From Lentzea aerocolonigenes (GTDB taxonomy: Bacteria; Actinomycetota; Actinomycetes; Mycobacteriales; Pseudonocardiaceae): a stretch of DNA of 64,000 nucleotides. Position numbers and translations under genes: made by a program. The notes beneath the pieces were generated by a model. The model did no database searches. It worked only from the letters and a program-made list of their open reading frames with translations, and had not been told where the DNA came from. Below are positions 25,117 through 33,954 of this stretch, one piece after another (the stretch's first letter is position 1; every line of letters starts with the position of its first letter). The stretch is taken from contig NZ_JYJG01000001.1 of NCBI RefSeq assembly GCF_000955955.1, positions 1 to 64,000 of the forward strand, given 5' to 3'.

Positions 25117-27684
25117 CTACCGGTCCGAGAGGACCGGGGCCTGAGCCCTTCCGAGGAAGGGAAGTGGTGGACGTCCGTCCACTGTGGAGGCGATCGCGAG
25201 CAGCACGCCCGCGCCGCCGGTGTTGAGGTCCATGGAGAGCCTGCGCAGCTGCACACCGGGGAACGCGAGCCCGTCACCGAAGCGCACGGCGTGCCAGCCC
25301 AGTGCCCGCAGGTGCTTCTGGACCGAGCGCTCGAGCCGCTCGTCCTGGCGGGTCCTGTTCGCGTGGGCGAGGGTGGCCATCAGACCGGCCCTGCCCAGCG
25401 TGAACGCCGGCTGGATGACGAACTCCCCGGTGCAGCCGCTGAGCAGTTCTGGCAGCTTCTCGACGCACGGGCGTTCCGGCGCGACCGCGGCGAACTCGGT
25501 GAGCACCAGCGCGATGCCCGCACCGCCGATGCCGACGTACGGCAGGCTCCTGAACGTGCCGTCGCGCACCTGCAGCGAACCGTCGAGCGCGATCATCGTC
25601 TCGGCCAGGTCGCGTTCGAGCGCCTGCTCCGCGAGCTTCAGCCAGCGTCGTTCGGTGGTGTGCTCGTACATCCGCAGGAAGAACAACGCCGGTCCCGACC
25701 AGCCGTGCAGCAGACCCGCCCGTGCCTTGTCACCCGGTCCTGCCACGTCGGCCAGCTGCTTCGCGAGCCGCTCGGCGAGCTCTTCGGCCTTGACCGCGAA
25801 GCTGTCGTCGTGGCGGGTGTCCGCGAAGTGCAGCAGGTTGAGCCCGATGCCGGACAGCCCAGCGCTCAGCCCGTGGTCGTTCGTGGTGGGGACGAGCGCG
25901 GCGTAGGTCTCGACGAGCTCGGTCGCGACGTCGTGGTGGCCGAAGTTCTCCAGCACGTGCGCGATTCCGTGGGCGCCGACGAAGAAACCGGGCTGCTTCG
26001 GCGGGTCCTGCCGGACCGTCCTGATCAGCCAGTCCTCGTGCTCCGGGTAGCGGCCCTCGCCTGCTTCCGAGAGGGCGTGCAGCACACCTGCCGCGCCGTA
26101 ACCGAAGCACGTGCCGCCGACCTCGAACTGCTCGATGTCGCCGGGGAACAGCCGGTCCTGGCGTTGTGGCGTCGCGCTGTGCAGGATCGCCGTGGCGATC
26201 TCCTTGCGCACGACCGTCCAGTCCGGGTTCTCCTCGTCGAACTCGGTGAACGCCGCATCGGCCGGCGGGTCGACGCGCGGGGTGAGCACGTCGATGATCT
26301 CCTGGCCGTACTCGTCGGTGAGCCCGAAGCGCTGCTTGATCACCTGCACGTGCTGCGGGAGTTTCGCCGGGGCGAGCTCCAGCACCGTGTTGAGCGGCAG
26401 GAAGATCCACAGCTTGAGCGCCGCGAGCGGGTGCTCGTCGATCTCGAAGCCCTCGCGGTCCGGCGGGGCCTGGAAGCCGGGCGCGCCCAGCGTGGGCCGG
26501 TGCACGTTCTCGATCGTCGACGACAGCTCGAAGTCGATCAGCGAGACCTCGTCGTCGTCATCGACCAGGATGTTGAGCGTGTGCAGGTCGCCGAACACGA
26601 CGCCGCGCTCGTGAACCCTGGTCATGAGTTCCTCGACCTTGCCGACCAGGGCGAGCGCGCGGTCCTTGTACTCGGCGAGCTTCTCGTCGGTCGCTTCCCT
26701 GTGCGTCAACGGGTAGTTGTGGCCGAGCCACTGCCCGAGCGAGCGTCCTGGCATGAACTCCATGGCGACGAAGAGGTGCTCCCACTCGGTGAAGCGGTCG
26801 TACACCTCCGGCACGCCCTTGACGCCGTTGAGCTTGGTGAGGATCTCGTGTTCCAGCTCCAGCCGTGCCACGGCGTCGCGGCCCTCGCGGTCGAGCCCGG
26901 CGTGCGGCCGCGCCTCCTTGAGGACGACCTCCTTGCCGTCGCTCTTGCGGGTGGCCAGGTAGACGCCGCCCCCGTTGGAGAAGTGCAGCGAACGCTTGAT
27001 CTGGTACGGGAACTGTTCGGGGTCGCCGGCGTTGCGCTCGGCGAGGTGCGGGGCCAGGAACTCCGGCAGCTCGATCCACTCCGGCACGCTGAAGACCGGC
27101 TTGCGCTTGTCCGCGATGAGCTTGCCGTCCGGGCCCTCGATCGCGAGCACCTGCTGGCCGTCGACCTCGAGCCACTGCTCGGAGAACCCGCCGTAGCGCA
27201 CGTAGAGCGGACCCTTGCCGTACCGCAGGTCGCTCAGGATGTAGGCGCCGTGCTCACCGTGCAGGATCGCGCCGAGCTCGGCGCAGATGGTCTCGAGCTG
27301 CTCGGTGCCCGTCGGGTAGATCGTGATCAGCTTGCCGCTGCCCTCGCGGGGCGCGTACTTCGAGTTGCGGGCGAGCACGATCGAGATCGTCTGCAGGTAC
27401 TTGAACGGAATTCGCCGCTCGACGCAGTAGTCGAAGGTCTCCTTGAGAACCTTGCCCGCGTTGTCGAGACCTGCGGAGACGTGGATCTTCCAACCCTGTT
27501 TCGGCAGCTGCACTCCCTGCGGGTGCAGGTGGCGCCACACGTTGCGCTCGATCTGCACCCAGCCGGCGGGGAGTTCGGGCAGCTCACGCGAAAAGTCGTC
27601 GCCGGGGAGGTCGCTTTCGGTGCTGCTCTGCAGATCGTAGAACCGTCGATCTGCGAAGCAGAACGCCTCGTATCTGAGGTCCAC
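25117..27684 (-). CDS. lanKC: Class III lanthipeptide synthetase LanKC (RamC-like)
   Basis: This 855-aa trifunctional enzyme dehydrates Ser/Thr of the adjacent precursor and closes the rings. The N-terminal lyase-like domain covers about 1-220. The kinase domain (about 225-500) has Lys256 in EVVLKEARPH, a catalytic loop VFGDLHTLNIL (Asp366; Phe replaces the usual His) and LIDFE (Asp near 383) for metal binding. The C-terminal cyclase-like domain (about 520-855) has repeated GAHGIAHVL, LSAGLSGIGLNLLHF and GLLHGWSGPALFFLR and lacks the zinc Cys/His ligands, as in class III rather than class IV. The GTG start has GAGGAGGG upstream. It is the first gene of the operon. Confidence 0.94.
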   Translation of the reverse strand: MDLRYEAFCFADRRFYDLQSSTESDLPGDDFSRELPELPAGWVQIERNVWRHLHPQGVQLPKQGWKIHVSAGLDNAGKVLKETFDYCVERRIPFKYLQTISIVLARNSKYAPREGSGKLITIYPTGTEQLETICAELGAILHGEHGAYILSDLRYGKGPLYVRYGGFSEQWLEVDGQQVLAIEGPDGKLIADKRKPVFSVPEWIELPEFLAPHLAERNAGDPEQFPYQIKRSLHFSNGGGVYLATRKSDGKEVVLKEARPHAGLDREGRDAVARLELEHEILTKLNGVKGVPEVYDRFTEWEHLFVAMEFMPGRSLGQWLGHNYPLTHREATDEKLAEYKDRALALVGKVEELMTRVHERGVVFGDLHTLNILVDDDDEVSLIDFELSSTIENVHRPTLGAPGFQAPPDREGFEIDEHPLAALKLWIFLPLNTVLELAPAKLPQHVQVIKQRFGLTDEYGQEIIDVLTPRVDPPADAAFTEFDEENPDWTVVRKEIATAILHSATPQRQDRLFPGDIEQFEVGGTCFGYGAAGVLHALSEAGEGRYPEHEDWLIRTVRQDPPKQPGFFVGAHGIAHVLENFGHHDVATELVETYAALVPTTNDHGLSAGLSGIGLNLLHFADTRHDDSFAVKAEELAERLAKQLADVAGPGDKARAGLLHGWSGPALFFLRMYEHTTERRWLKLAEQALERDLAETMIALDGSLQVRDGTFRSLPYVGIGGAGIALVLTEFAAVAPERPCVEKLPELLSGCTGEFVIQPAFTLGRAGLMATLAHANRTRQDERLERSVQKHLRALGWHAVRFGDGLAFPGVQLRRLSMDLNTGGAGVLLAIASTVDGRPPLPFLGRAQAPVLSDR

Positions 27685-28294
27685 CGAATTCCCTCCTCGA
27701 CTGTTTGCGATTTCGTTGACGCGGCATATTCGGCCACAATTCGGCGGCTATGGCCAATCCGCCATTCGAGGTATATGGGTAGCCCGTTCGTGTCCGAATG
27801 AGACGTGGTTACCGGCGCGTATGTGACAGTTCGTGATGAGGTTTGGGTCCATCTCACCCGGCTGCGAGGTTTGCTGATTGGTGAGTCAGCGCACCCGTCT
27901 TGGGGCTATGCTAAACGGCACTGTATCGTTCCATAACGGCGCAACGCGGTGAGCTGCGGTATTCCAAGTCGATCTCGACGTATAGTTGGGGGTACACAAC
28001 CGTCGTGCACGCGCTGTGTTCTGTGCTCTTTTCGGGTGAAGCCGCGAATCGCGACGAATGCGCGTTTAGTACGGCCGATCGGCGGTATGGGCTCACCTGA
28101 AAGAACTCATTCGGAGGATGAGATTGCGCATGTACTTTTATGTAGCAATCATTGTCTTGCTACATGCAACTTGCATCCGCGGGAAATGTAGTCTTTTGGG
28201 TGAAGTTTTATGTTTCGATGTAACGGAACCGTTTGTGAGTGGGCCTCTGCTGTCCGAGGGCCGCCGCGCGGGGGGTGACAGCTAGGCTGTTTGC
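27685..28294. other. 610-bp AT-richer intergenic region upstream of lanKC
   Basis: No convincing gene is seen. The stretch is clearly less GC-rich than its surroundings and should hold the lanthipeptide operon promoter; no unambiguous -35/-10 pair was found. It contains a 9-bp inverted repeat at 28140-28165 and a GCCGATCGGC palindrome near 28080. A 55-codon frame from ATG 28118 (GGAGG directly before it) to the TAG at 28283-28285 uses AT-rich codons unlike the neighbours and is not called. Confidence 0.5.
28140..28165. repeat. 9-bp inverted repeat, possible operator
   Basis: ATGTAGCAA (28140-28148) is repeated inverted as TTGCTACAT (28157-28165) with an 8-nt spacer, all in AT-rich sequence about 130 bp before the gene at 28295 and 450 bp upstream of lanKC. 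Size and symmetry suit a dimeric regulator; a transcript hairpin is the alternative. Confidence 0.45.
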
Positions 28295-28873
28295 GTGGCG
28301 AGTGGGGCTAGCCGGTGGTTGGTGCCGGCCGTGGTGGTGATCACCGGAGCTGCTGTTGCGGCTGGGATGGTGGGGCGGACGCTCTACTCGCGTCCTCCCG
28401 AGGCTCAGGGTGATCCGGTGGTGGCCTCGTCCGCTGTGGTGTCCGGGGAGCCTCTGCCTGGGATCTCGCAGGTTCGGTTGAGCCCCGACTCGTTCTTCCA
28501 CCCGGATCGGACTGCTGTGCAGTCGGTGCTGCAGAGGTTCTTCGACGCGATCAACCGGCGGGATTTTGCCCAGTGGCGGGGGACTGTGTCGGCTCGGAGG
28601 GTTTCGCAGACCGTTGAGTCGACTTGGGCTGCTGCCTATGAGACCACCCGGGACGGTGGGGTGGTGGTGCAGCGGGTCGAGTCCGACGTGGTGGGGCGGC
28701 GGTTGCGGGTGTTGATCTCGTTCGTGTCCACTCAGGACGTTGAGAAGGCGCCGGTTGCGTTGCCGGAGGGGTGTATCCGGTGGCGGGTTGTGTACGTGAT
28801 GGTGTGGGAGGGTGGGGAGTTGAAGGTGGATGAGGCGCCGGAGAACCGGACTCCTCAGATGGAGAAGTGCTGA
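28295..28873 (+). CDS. Membrane-anchored protein of unknown function
   Basis: This 192-aa protein (GTG start, 6 nt after a TAGGCT box) has an N-terminal membrane helix (WLVPAVVVITGAAVAAGMV) and an outer domain with SVLQRFFDAINRRDFAQWRGTVSARRVSQ, resembling the SnoaL/NTF2-like 'DUF of exported proteins' pattern. Two cysteines (near 169 and 192) lie in the outer part. I do not recognise a family with certainty. It converges on fabF. Confidence 0.75.
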   Translation: MASGASRWLVPAVVVITGAAVAAGMVGRTLYSRPPEAQGDPVVASSAVVSGEPLPGISQVRLSPDSFFHPDRTAVQSVLQRFFDAINRRDFAQWRGTVSARRVSQTVESTWAAAYETTRDGGVVVQRVESDVVGRRLRVLISFVSTQDVEKAPVALPEGCIRWRVVYVMVWEGGELKVDEAPENRTPQMEKC

Positions 28874-28975
28874 CGCCGCCTACGGCGTAGGTCGCCGTTC
28901 CGGCGGGCGTTGTGGCGTGTGCAAGTACCACCAACTCATGATCAAACCGTCTCTAACTACCACCAACAGCACGAA

Positions 28976-29003
28976 GCCCCGGTCTGCCGAAGCTGACCGG
29001 GGC
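28976..29003 (-). terminator. Terminator hairpin of the FAS II operon
   Basis: GCCCCGGTC (28976-28984) pairs perfectly with GACCGGGGC (28995-29003), loop 10 nt, 14 nt beyond the fabF stop codon. This is a typical GC-rich terminator position. Confidence 0.7.
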
Positions 29004-29017
29004 GTCTGTGGTGTGGC

Positions 29018-30253
29018 TCAGGCCGGGGTGAAGGCCAGGGCCACGTTGTGGCCGCCGAAGCCGAACGAGTCGTTCACTGCGGCGTCCAGCTTGACCTTGC
29101 GCGGTTCGCCTGCGACTACGTCGAGGGTCACTGCGGGGTCCAGGTTCTCCAGGTTGAGGGTCTGGGGAACCACGCCATCGCGGATCGAGAGGACCGTGAC
29201 GATGGCTTCTACTGCTCCTGCGGCTCCCAGGAGGTGGCCCAGGGCGCCCTTCGGGGCGGTCAGGACCGGGTGGTCGCCGATCGCCTTGCGGATTGCCACG
29301 GTTTCCGCGACGTCGCCCACCGGGGTGGAGGTGGCGTGGCAGTTCACGTGGCCCACGTCGGACGGGTCGATGTTGCCGCTGCGCAGGGCGGCGGCGATGG
29401 CGCGGGACTGGCCCACGCCCTCGGGGTCCGGGGCGGTGATGTGGTAGCCGTCGGCACTGGTGCCGATGCCTGCCAGGCGGCCGTAGATCTTGGCTCCGCG
29501 GGCCTCGGCGAACTCGCGGCGTTCCAGGACCATCACGCCCGCGCCTTCGCCCAGGACGAAGCCGTCGCGGGCCGTGTCGAACGGGCGCGAGGCCTTTTCC
29601 GGCTCGTCGTTGCGGGTGCTCATGGTGCGGGCCTGGGAGAAGCCCGCTACCGGGATGGCCGTGATGCACGCTTCGGCGCCGCCCGCCACCACCACGTCGG
29701 CTTCGCCGGACATGATCATGCGGTAGGCCCACGCGATGGCCTCTGCGCCCGAGGCACAGGCGGAGACCGGGGCGTGGACGCCTGCTTGGGCCTTCAGTTC
29801 CAGGCCCACGTGGGCGGCTGGGCCGTTCGGCATCAGCATTGGCACGGTCAGCGGCGACACCTTGCGCAGGCCCTGTGTCTCCAGGAGGTCGTCCTGGGTC
29901 AGGAGGGTGATCGCGCCGCCGATGCCGGTGCCGATGATGACGGCCAGGCGCTGCTTGTCGACGGTGTCGTCGTTGTGGCCCGCGTCGGACCACGCCTGGC
30001 GGGACGCCACGATGGCGACCTGCTCGGAGCGGTCCAGACGGCGTGCCTCGACTCGGGGGAGCACCTCGGTCGGGTCGACGACGAGCTGTGAGGCGATCTT
30101 GACCGGCAGGTCGTACTTCTCGACCCAGTCGTGGGTCATGGGGCGGACCCCGGATTTGCCGGCCAGGAGCGCGTCCCAGGTCGACGTGACGTCACCACCG
30201 AGCGGGGTGGTGGCACCCAGCCCGGTGATGACGACCTCGATGCCCGAAGTCAC
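29018..30253 (-). CDS. fabF: Beta-ketoacyl-ACP synthase II (KAS II)
   Basis: This 411-aa condensing enzyme of type II fatty acid synthesis elongates acyl-ACP with malonyl-ACP. The catalytic Cys is in VSACASGAEAIAWA, the two His residues in CHATSTPVGD and NDSFGFGGHN, and the active-site Lys in APKGALGHLLGAAG. The length is standard. The GTG start overlaps the acpP stop (GTGA), the last step of the fabD-fabH-acpP-fabF operon. A terminator follows. Confidence 0.96.
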   Translation of the reverse strand: MTSGIEVVITGLGATTPLGGDVTSTWDALLAGKSGVRPMTHDWVEKYDLPVKIASQLVVDPTEVLPRVEARRLDRSEQVAIVASRQAWSDAGHNDDTVDKQRLAVIIGTGIGGAITLLTQDDLLETQGLRKVSPLTVPMLMPNGPAAHVGLELKAQAGVHAPVSACASGAEAIAWAYRMIMSGEADVVVAGGAEACITAIPVAGFSQARTMSTRNDEPEKASRPFDTARDGFVLGEGAGVMVLERREFAEARGAKIYGRLAGIGTSADGYHITAPDPEGVGQSRAIAAALRSGNIDPSDVGHVNCHATSTPVGDVAETVAIRKAIGDHPVLTAPKGALGHLLGAAGAVEAIVTVLSIRDGVVPQTLNLENLDPAVTLDVVAGEPRKVKLDAAVNDSFGFGGHNVALAFTPA

Positions 30254-30486
30254 TTGTTGCTGGTGATGTAGTTCACCGCGTCACCAACGGTCTTGAGGTT
30301 GGCCAGCTCGTCGTCCGGGATCTTCACGCCGAACTTGTCCTCAGCCTGGACGGCGATCTCGACCATCGACAGCGAGTCGATGTCGAGGTCGTCCACGAAG
30401 GACTTCTCAGCGGTGACGTCGTCGGCGGCAACGCCGGCGACCTCTTCGACGATCTCGGCAAGACCGGACAGGACGTTGTCGCTCAC
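30250..30486 (-). CDS. acpP: Acyl carrier protein
   Basis: This 78-aa acidic protein carries growing acyl chains on a 4'-phosphopantetheine attached to Ser in DDLDIDSLSMVEIAVQAEDKFG. The GTG start (GTGAGCGAC) follows a 46-nt gap after fabH that contains AAGGGAAC. Its stop overlaps the fabF start. Length and sequence fit primary-metabolism ACP of actinobacteria. Confidence 0.96.
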   Translation of the reverse strand: MSDNVLSGLAEIVEEVAGVAADDVTAEKSFVDDLDIDSLSMVEIAVQAEDKFGVKIPDDELANLKTVGDAVNYITSNK

Positions 30487-30532
30487 TGAAGTTCCCTTTC
30501 GGTTGAAACGATGGAAAAACTGTGGGTGGTGC

Positions 30533-31510
30533 TCACGGGCACCGGACGACCTGTCCCGCGTAGGACAGGCCCGCGCCGAAACCGACCATCAGCACCACGT
30601 CTCCGCTGGAGATCTCGCCCGCCGCGCGCATGTGGTCCAGCGCCATGGGGATTGAAGCAGAGGAGGTGTTGCCGGACTCGACGATGTCTCGAGCGACCTT
30701 CAGGTCCTCCCGCGCACCATTGTTGCGCAGGCGCTTGGCGATCGCCTCGATGATCCGCAGGTTCGCCTGGTGCGGGGCGAACACGTCCACATCGGACAGT
30801 TCGACACCCGCGAGCTCGGCGGCGCGGATCGCGATGGGCGCGATCTGAGTGGTCGCCCAGCGGAAGACCGTCTGGCCTTCCTGGTGGATGAAGGAGTCGC
30901 GGTCGACGATGTTGATGACATCGGCCATGTCACCGGCCGAGCCCCACGCGACGGGGCCGATCTGGTTCTCGTCGCTGGCGCTGATCACGACGGCGCCGGC
31001 GCCGTCCGCGAAGATGATCGCGGTCGACCGGTCGTCCTGGTCGGTCCAGTCGGTGAGCTTCTCCGCACCGATGACGAGCACGTTCTTCAGGGTGCCCGCG
31101 CGGACGATGTCCGAAGCGGTGGCGACGGCGTAGCAGAAGCCCGCGCACGCGGCGTTGAGGTCGAACGCGGCGGCCGCCTTGATGCCGATCTTGTCCGCGA
31201 CCTGGGCGGCGGCGTTCGGGATGGTGGACGGCATCGTGCACGTCGCCACGATCACGCCACCGATGTCGGCCGGGGTGAGACCGGCGTCCGCGATCGCCCT
31301 GGTGCCCGCCGTGACCGACATGTCCACGACGCCCTCGTCCTTGGCCGCGATGCGCCGGTTCACGATGCCGACGCGGTCGCGGATCCACTCGTCGGACGTG
31401 TCCATCCGCTGAGCGAGGTCGTGGTTGCTCACCACCGTCTCGGGCTGGTAGCTGCCGAGGCCGATGATGCGGCTACCCGCAGATGCTTGCGGGGCCTGGA
31501 AGGTCGTCAC
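30533..31510 (-). CDS. fabH: Beta-ketoacyl-ACP synthase III
   Basis: This 325-aa enzyme starts fatty acid chains by condensing acyl-CoA primers with malonyl-ACP. The Cys-His-Asn triad is visible in DLNAACAGFCYAV, FAPHQANLRIIEAI and ESGNTSSASIPMAL. The N-terminal RIIGLGSYQPETVVSN and TSDEWIRDRVGI are typical. The GTG start overlaps the fabD stop by 4 nt. In actinobacteria FabH prefers branched primers, which fits iso/anteiso lipids; that is inference. Confidence 0.96.
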   Translation of the reverse strand: MTTFQAPQASAGSRIIGLGSYQPETVVSNHDLAQRMDTSDEWIRDRVGIVNRRIAAKDEGVVDMSVTAGTRAIADAGLTPADIGGVIVATCTMPSTIPNAAAQVADKIGIKAAAAFDLNAACAGFCYAVATASDIVRAGTLKNVLVIGAEKLTDWTDQDDRSTAIIFADGAGAVVISASDENQIGPVAWGSAGDMADVINIVDRDSFIHQEGQTVFRWATTQIAPIAIRAAELAGVELSDVDVFAPHQANLRIIEAIAKRLRNNGAREDLKVARDIVESGNTSSASIPMALDHMRAAGEISSGDVVLMVGFGAGLSYAGQVVRCP

Positions 31511-32436
31511 TTAGTGGCTCCAACGGTGTCGAAGAGCTCCGCGACCTTCTCGAGCTGGTCCGGGGTCTTCAGGGCGAGGGTTGCGGTGCCCTTCATCGCA
31601 CGCTTGGCGAGACCCGTCAGCACGCCGGCGGGCGGCAGCTCGACCGAGCCGGTGATGCCCTTCTCGACGAGGGTGGCCTGGCAGAGGTCCCAGCGCACGG
31701 GGCTCGTGACCTGGGAGACCAGGCGCCGCAGCACCTCGGTGCCCTCGGCGACGACCTGACCGTCCTTGTTGGACACCAGCGGCAGCAACGGGTCGTGCGT
31801 GGTGACTTCGGCGGCACGCGTGCGCACTGCGTCTTCCGCAGGCGCCATGTACTTGGTGTGGAACGCGCCCGCGACGGCCAGCTTGCGGATCTTCGCGGGG
31901 CCGGGCGGGTTCTCCACGAGCGCGTCGAGCGCGGCGTGCGGACCGGCCGCGACGATCTGGCCGGCGCCGTTGCGGTTGGCGGGCACGAGGCCGAGCTCCT
32001 CGAGGCGCGCGAGCACCTCCGGCTCGTCGCCGCCGAGCACCGCGGCCATGCCGGTCGGCTCCAGGGCGCACGCCTCGGCCATCGCGGCACCGCGCACGGC
32101 GGCCAGCGCGACGGCGTCGTCGGCGCTGATGACGCCCGCGACCGCGGCCGCGGCGAGTTCGCCGACCGAGTGACCGCCGACGATCACGGCGGAAGGCAGC
32201 TCGACGCGCTTGCGCAGCTCACCGAACGCGAGCACGGCGAGAGCCACGACGAGCGGCTGGGTGATCGCGGTGTCGACGATCTCGTCGGCCTCCGCGGTCG
32301 TGCCGAGACGCACGAGGTCCAGGCCCGTGATCTCCGACCACGTGCGGACCTGCTTCTCCGCCCCCTCCAGTTCGAGCCAGGGGGTGAGCATGCCGGGCGT
32401 CTGGGACCCTTGTCCGGGCGCGAGGAGTGCGATCAC
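31507..32436 (-). CDS. fabD: Malonyl-CoA:ACP transacylase
   Basis: This 309-aa enzyme loads malonate onto ACP. It has the N-terminal VIALLAPGQGSQTPGML, the nucleophile Ser in IVGGHSVGELAAAA, and the catalytic His in VAGAFHTKYMAPAED. I chose GTG 32436 because homologues start just before ALLAPGQG and TAGTAA lies 5 nt upstream; a GTG at 32463 would add nine residues. It is the first gene of the fab operon, downstream of fasR on the same strand and behind a palindromic operator candidate. Confidence 0.94.
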   Translation of the reverse strand: MIALLAPGQGSQTPGMLTPWLELEGAEKQVRTWSEITGLDLVRLGTTAEADEIVDTAITQPLVVALAVLAFGELRKRVELPSAVIVGGHSVGELAAAAVAGVISADDAVALAAVRGAAMAEACALEPTGMAAVLGGDEPEVLARLEELGLVPANRNGAGQIVAAGPHAALDALVENPPGPAKIRKLAVAGAFHTKYMAPAEDAVRTRAAEVTTHDPLLPLVSNKDGQVVAEGTEVLRRLVSQVTSPVRWDLCQATLVEKGITGSVELPPAGVLTGLAKRAMKGTATLALKTPDQLEKVAELFDTVGATK

Positions 32437-32503
32437 GTCGATTACTAAAGCTGGTGAACCCACCGGTACCCCATGCTGTAAAGAACGAAGTACGGCGATC
32501 GTA

Positions 32504-32522
32504 TTTGTAGAGACCCTACAAA
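32504..32522. promoter_or_regulatory. Palindromic operator candidate in front of fabD
   Basis: TTTGTAG (32504-32510) is repeated inverted as CTACAAA (32516-32522) with a 5-nt spacer, 68 bp upstream of the fabD start. It is AT-rich in GC-rich surroundings. Because FasR activates the fab operon in Streptomyces by binding upstream of fabD, this is the natural site to test for FasR binding. Confidence 0.5.
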
Positions 32523-32630
32523 AGTGTCATCCAGGTGAACGCTGCTCGACGTCACCGCAGGTCAGCGTGTGGCCAGGTCGTTTGGCTCTCACCCTAACGG
32601 ATGTGTGCGAAGTCGGTCACAGGCGGTTCG

Positions 32631-33833
32631 CTACCACAGCCCCCGTGAGCGAGCAAGGCGTCCTACAGACAAAGCGACGCGAAGCACAAGTGCGTCTCGA
32701 GCGTCATGTGCATTTCTTCCGGTCATTTCCTGAACGCGCCGAAGGCGATATCTGACCGTGTTCGGGTGCACGAACAGCCTTTTCGCGCACGTCTCCAGCA
32801 CGCCGCCGACCTCCAGGAACGCGTCCACGGTCTCCAGCAGCGCGCCGCCGGCGTCCTCCAGCGGCCGCGCAACCCTGTCGACGAGCTGCCATTCGGCCTC
32901 CGGATCGCCCGCGAGCGCGCGTTCCGGCAGCAGGTCGAGCGAGCGGACGGGCCTGGGCGCGGCCGGCCAGCCCACCACGGCCCGCAGTCCGCTCAACGCG
33001 TCGCTGGCACTGCGATGGGCCTGCGCGAGCGAGTCGACGGTGGGCCCGGCCACGACCGGACCCTCGCCGAAGCCCTCGGCTATCCGGCCGAGCACGTCCT
33101 CGCCGGTCTCGGTCGGGCCGCCGAGCACGACGACCAGCCGCGAGCCCTGCACGGACAGCAGCACCGGCCGTCCCGCACGGGCTGCCTTGCTGCGCACGGA
33201 GTAGACGATCGCCGGCGGGTCCTCGCCTCCGGGGTTGCCGACGAGCACGGTCGCTTCGAGCGCCGGGTCCCAGCCCAGCGCGGCGGCCCTGCTGAGCAAC
33301 GACTCCTCGGGGTCGCCACGCACGATGCCGTCCACGACCAGCGCTTCCAGCCGGGCGTCCCACGCACCGCGCGCCTCGGCGGCCGTGGCGTAGGAGGTGG
33401 CCGCGGAGAAGGCGATCTCCCGCCCGTAGCGCAGCACGCCCTCCATGAGCAGCGCGCGTTCGGTCTCGTCGGCGGCCATCTCCGGCATCTGCTGCTCGAA
33501 CAGCTCCAGAGCTATCCGGACGAGCTCGACGGTCTGGCGCAGGCTGACCCAGCGGGAGATGTCCTTCGGGGCGCTGCGGAACGCGTCCGCGCTGAGCCGG
33601 ATCGCCTGCTGCCGGTCGTGCAGCCACTCGACGAAGCCGGCCACGCCGTTCTGGATCAGCAACAACACGCTGGCCCGTTGGTCCGCGGGCATCCGGGCGA
33701 ACCACGGCAGCCGCTCCTCCATCTCGGACACGCTCGCGGTGGCGAGCGATCCGGACGCGCGCTCGATCTTGCGCATCGTGCGGGCGGAGAGGGTCGGCGG
33801 GTGCTCCTCCTTCGCCTTGGCTGCCTTGGTCAT
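32631..33833 (-). CDS. fasR: FasR, PucR-family regulator of fatty acid synthesis
   Basis: This 400-aa regulator has the PucR architecture: an N-terminal signalling region, a GGDEF-like core around 180-280, and a C-terminal helix-turn-helix (LFVHPNTVRYRLRRVQEMTG, about 360-380, HTH_30). Its position directly upstream of fabD-fabH-acpP-fabF is the same as Streptomyces coelicolor fasR, which activates that operon. The ATG is 6 nt after TAAGCT (leaderless). About 195 bp lie between its stop and fabD, holding the palindrome at 32504. Confidence 0.92.
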   Translation of the reverse strand: MTKAAKAKEEHPPTLSARTMRKIERASGSLATASVSEMEERLPWFARMPADQRASVLLLIQNGVAGFVEWLHDRQQAIRLSADAFRSAPKDISRWVSLRQTVELVRIALELFEQQMPEMAADETERALLMEGVLRYGREIAFSAATSYATAAEARGAWDARLEALVVDGIVRGDPEESLLSRAAALGWDPALEATVLVGNPGGEDPPAIVYSVRSKAARAGRPVLLSVQGSRLVVVLGGPTETGEDVLGRIAEGFGEGPVVAGPTVDSLAQAHRSASDALSGLRAVVGWPAAPRPVRSLDLLPERALAGDPEAEWQLVDRVARPLEDAGGALLETVDAFLEVGGVLETCAKRLFVHPNTVRYRLRRVQEMTGRNAHDARDALVLRVALSVGRLARSRGLW

Positions 33834-33954
33834 ACCCGCAGCTTAAGGGCTTGGCGGTGACATCACCGGGACGGGTGACAGAACCCTCGCAGTCGTATGA
33901 ACGGCCATACCTTCGGGCAGCAGAGGTCTTGTCGTTCGGCACGGAGGTTTCGTC

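Noticed and set aside
25291..27801. Open frame of 836 codons opposite lanKC
   Set aside because: Antisense shadow; composition is typical of the reverse strand of GC-rich coding sequence and no motif is present.
28118..28285. 55-codon frame with GGAGG directly before its ATG in the gap upstream of 28295
   Set aside because: Codons are AT-rich and unlike neighbours, the ribosome site has no spacer, it contains the inverted repeat at 28140, and no family pattern is seen.
32558..32567. CAGGTCAGCG, the motif shared by repeats A-C, also occurs between fasR and fabD
   Set aside because: No palindrome or ATATAT element accompanies it; a single 10-bp match can occur by chance in GC-rich DNA.
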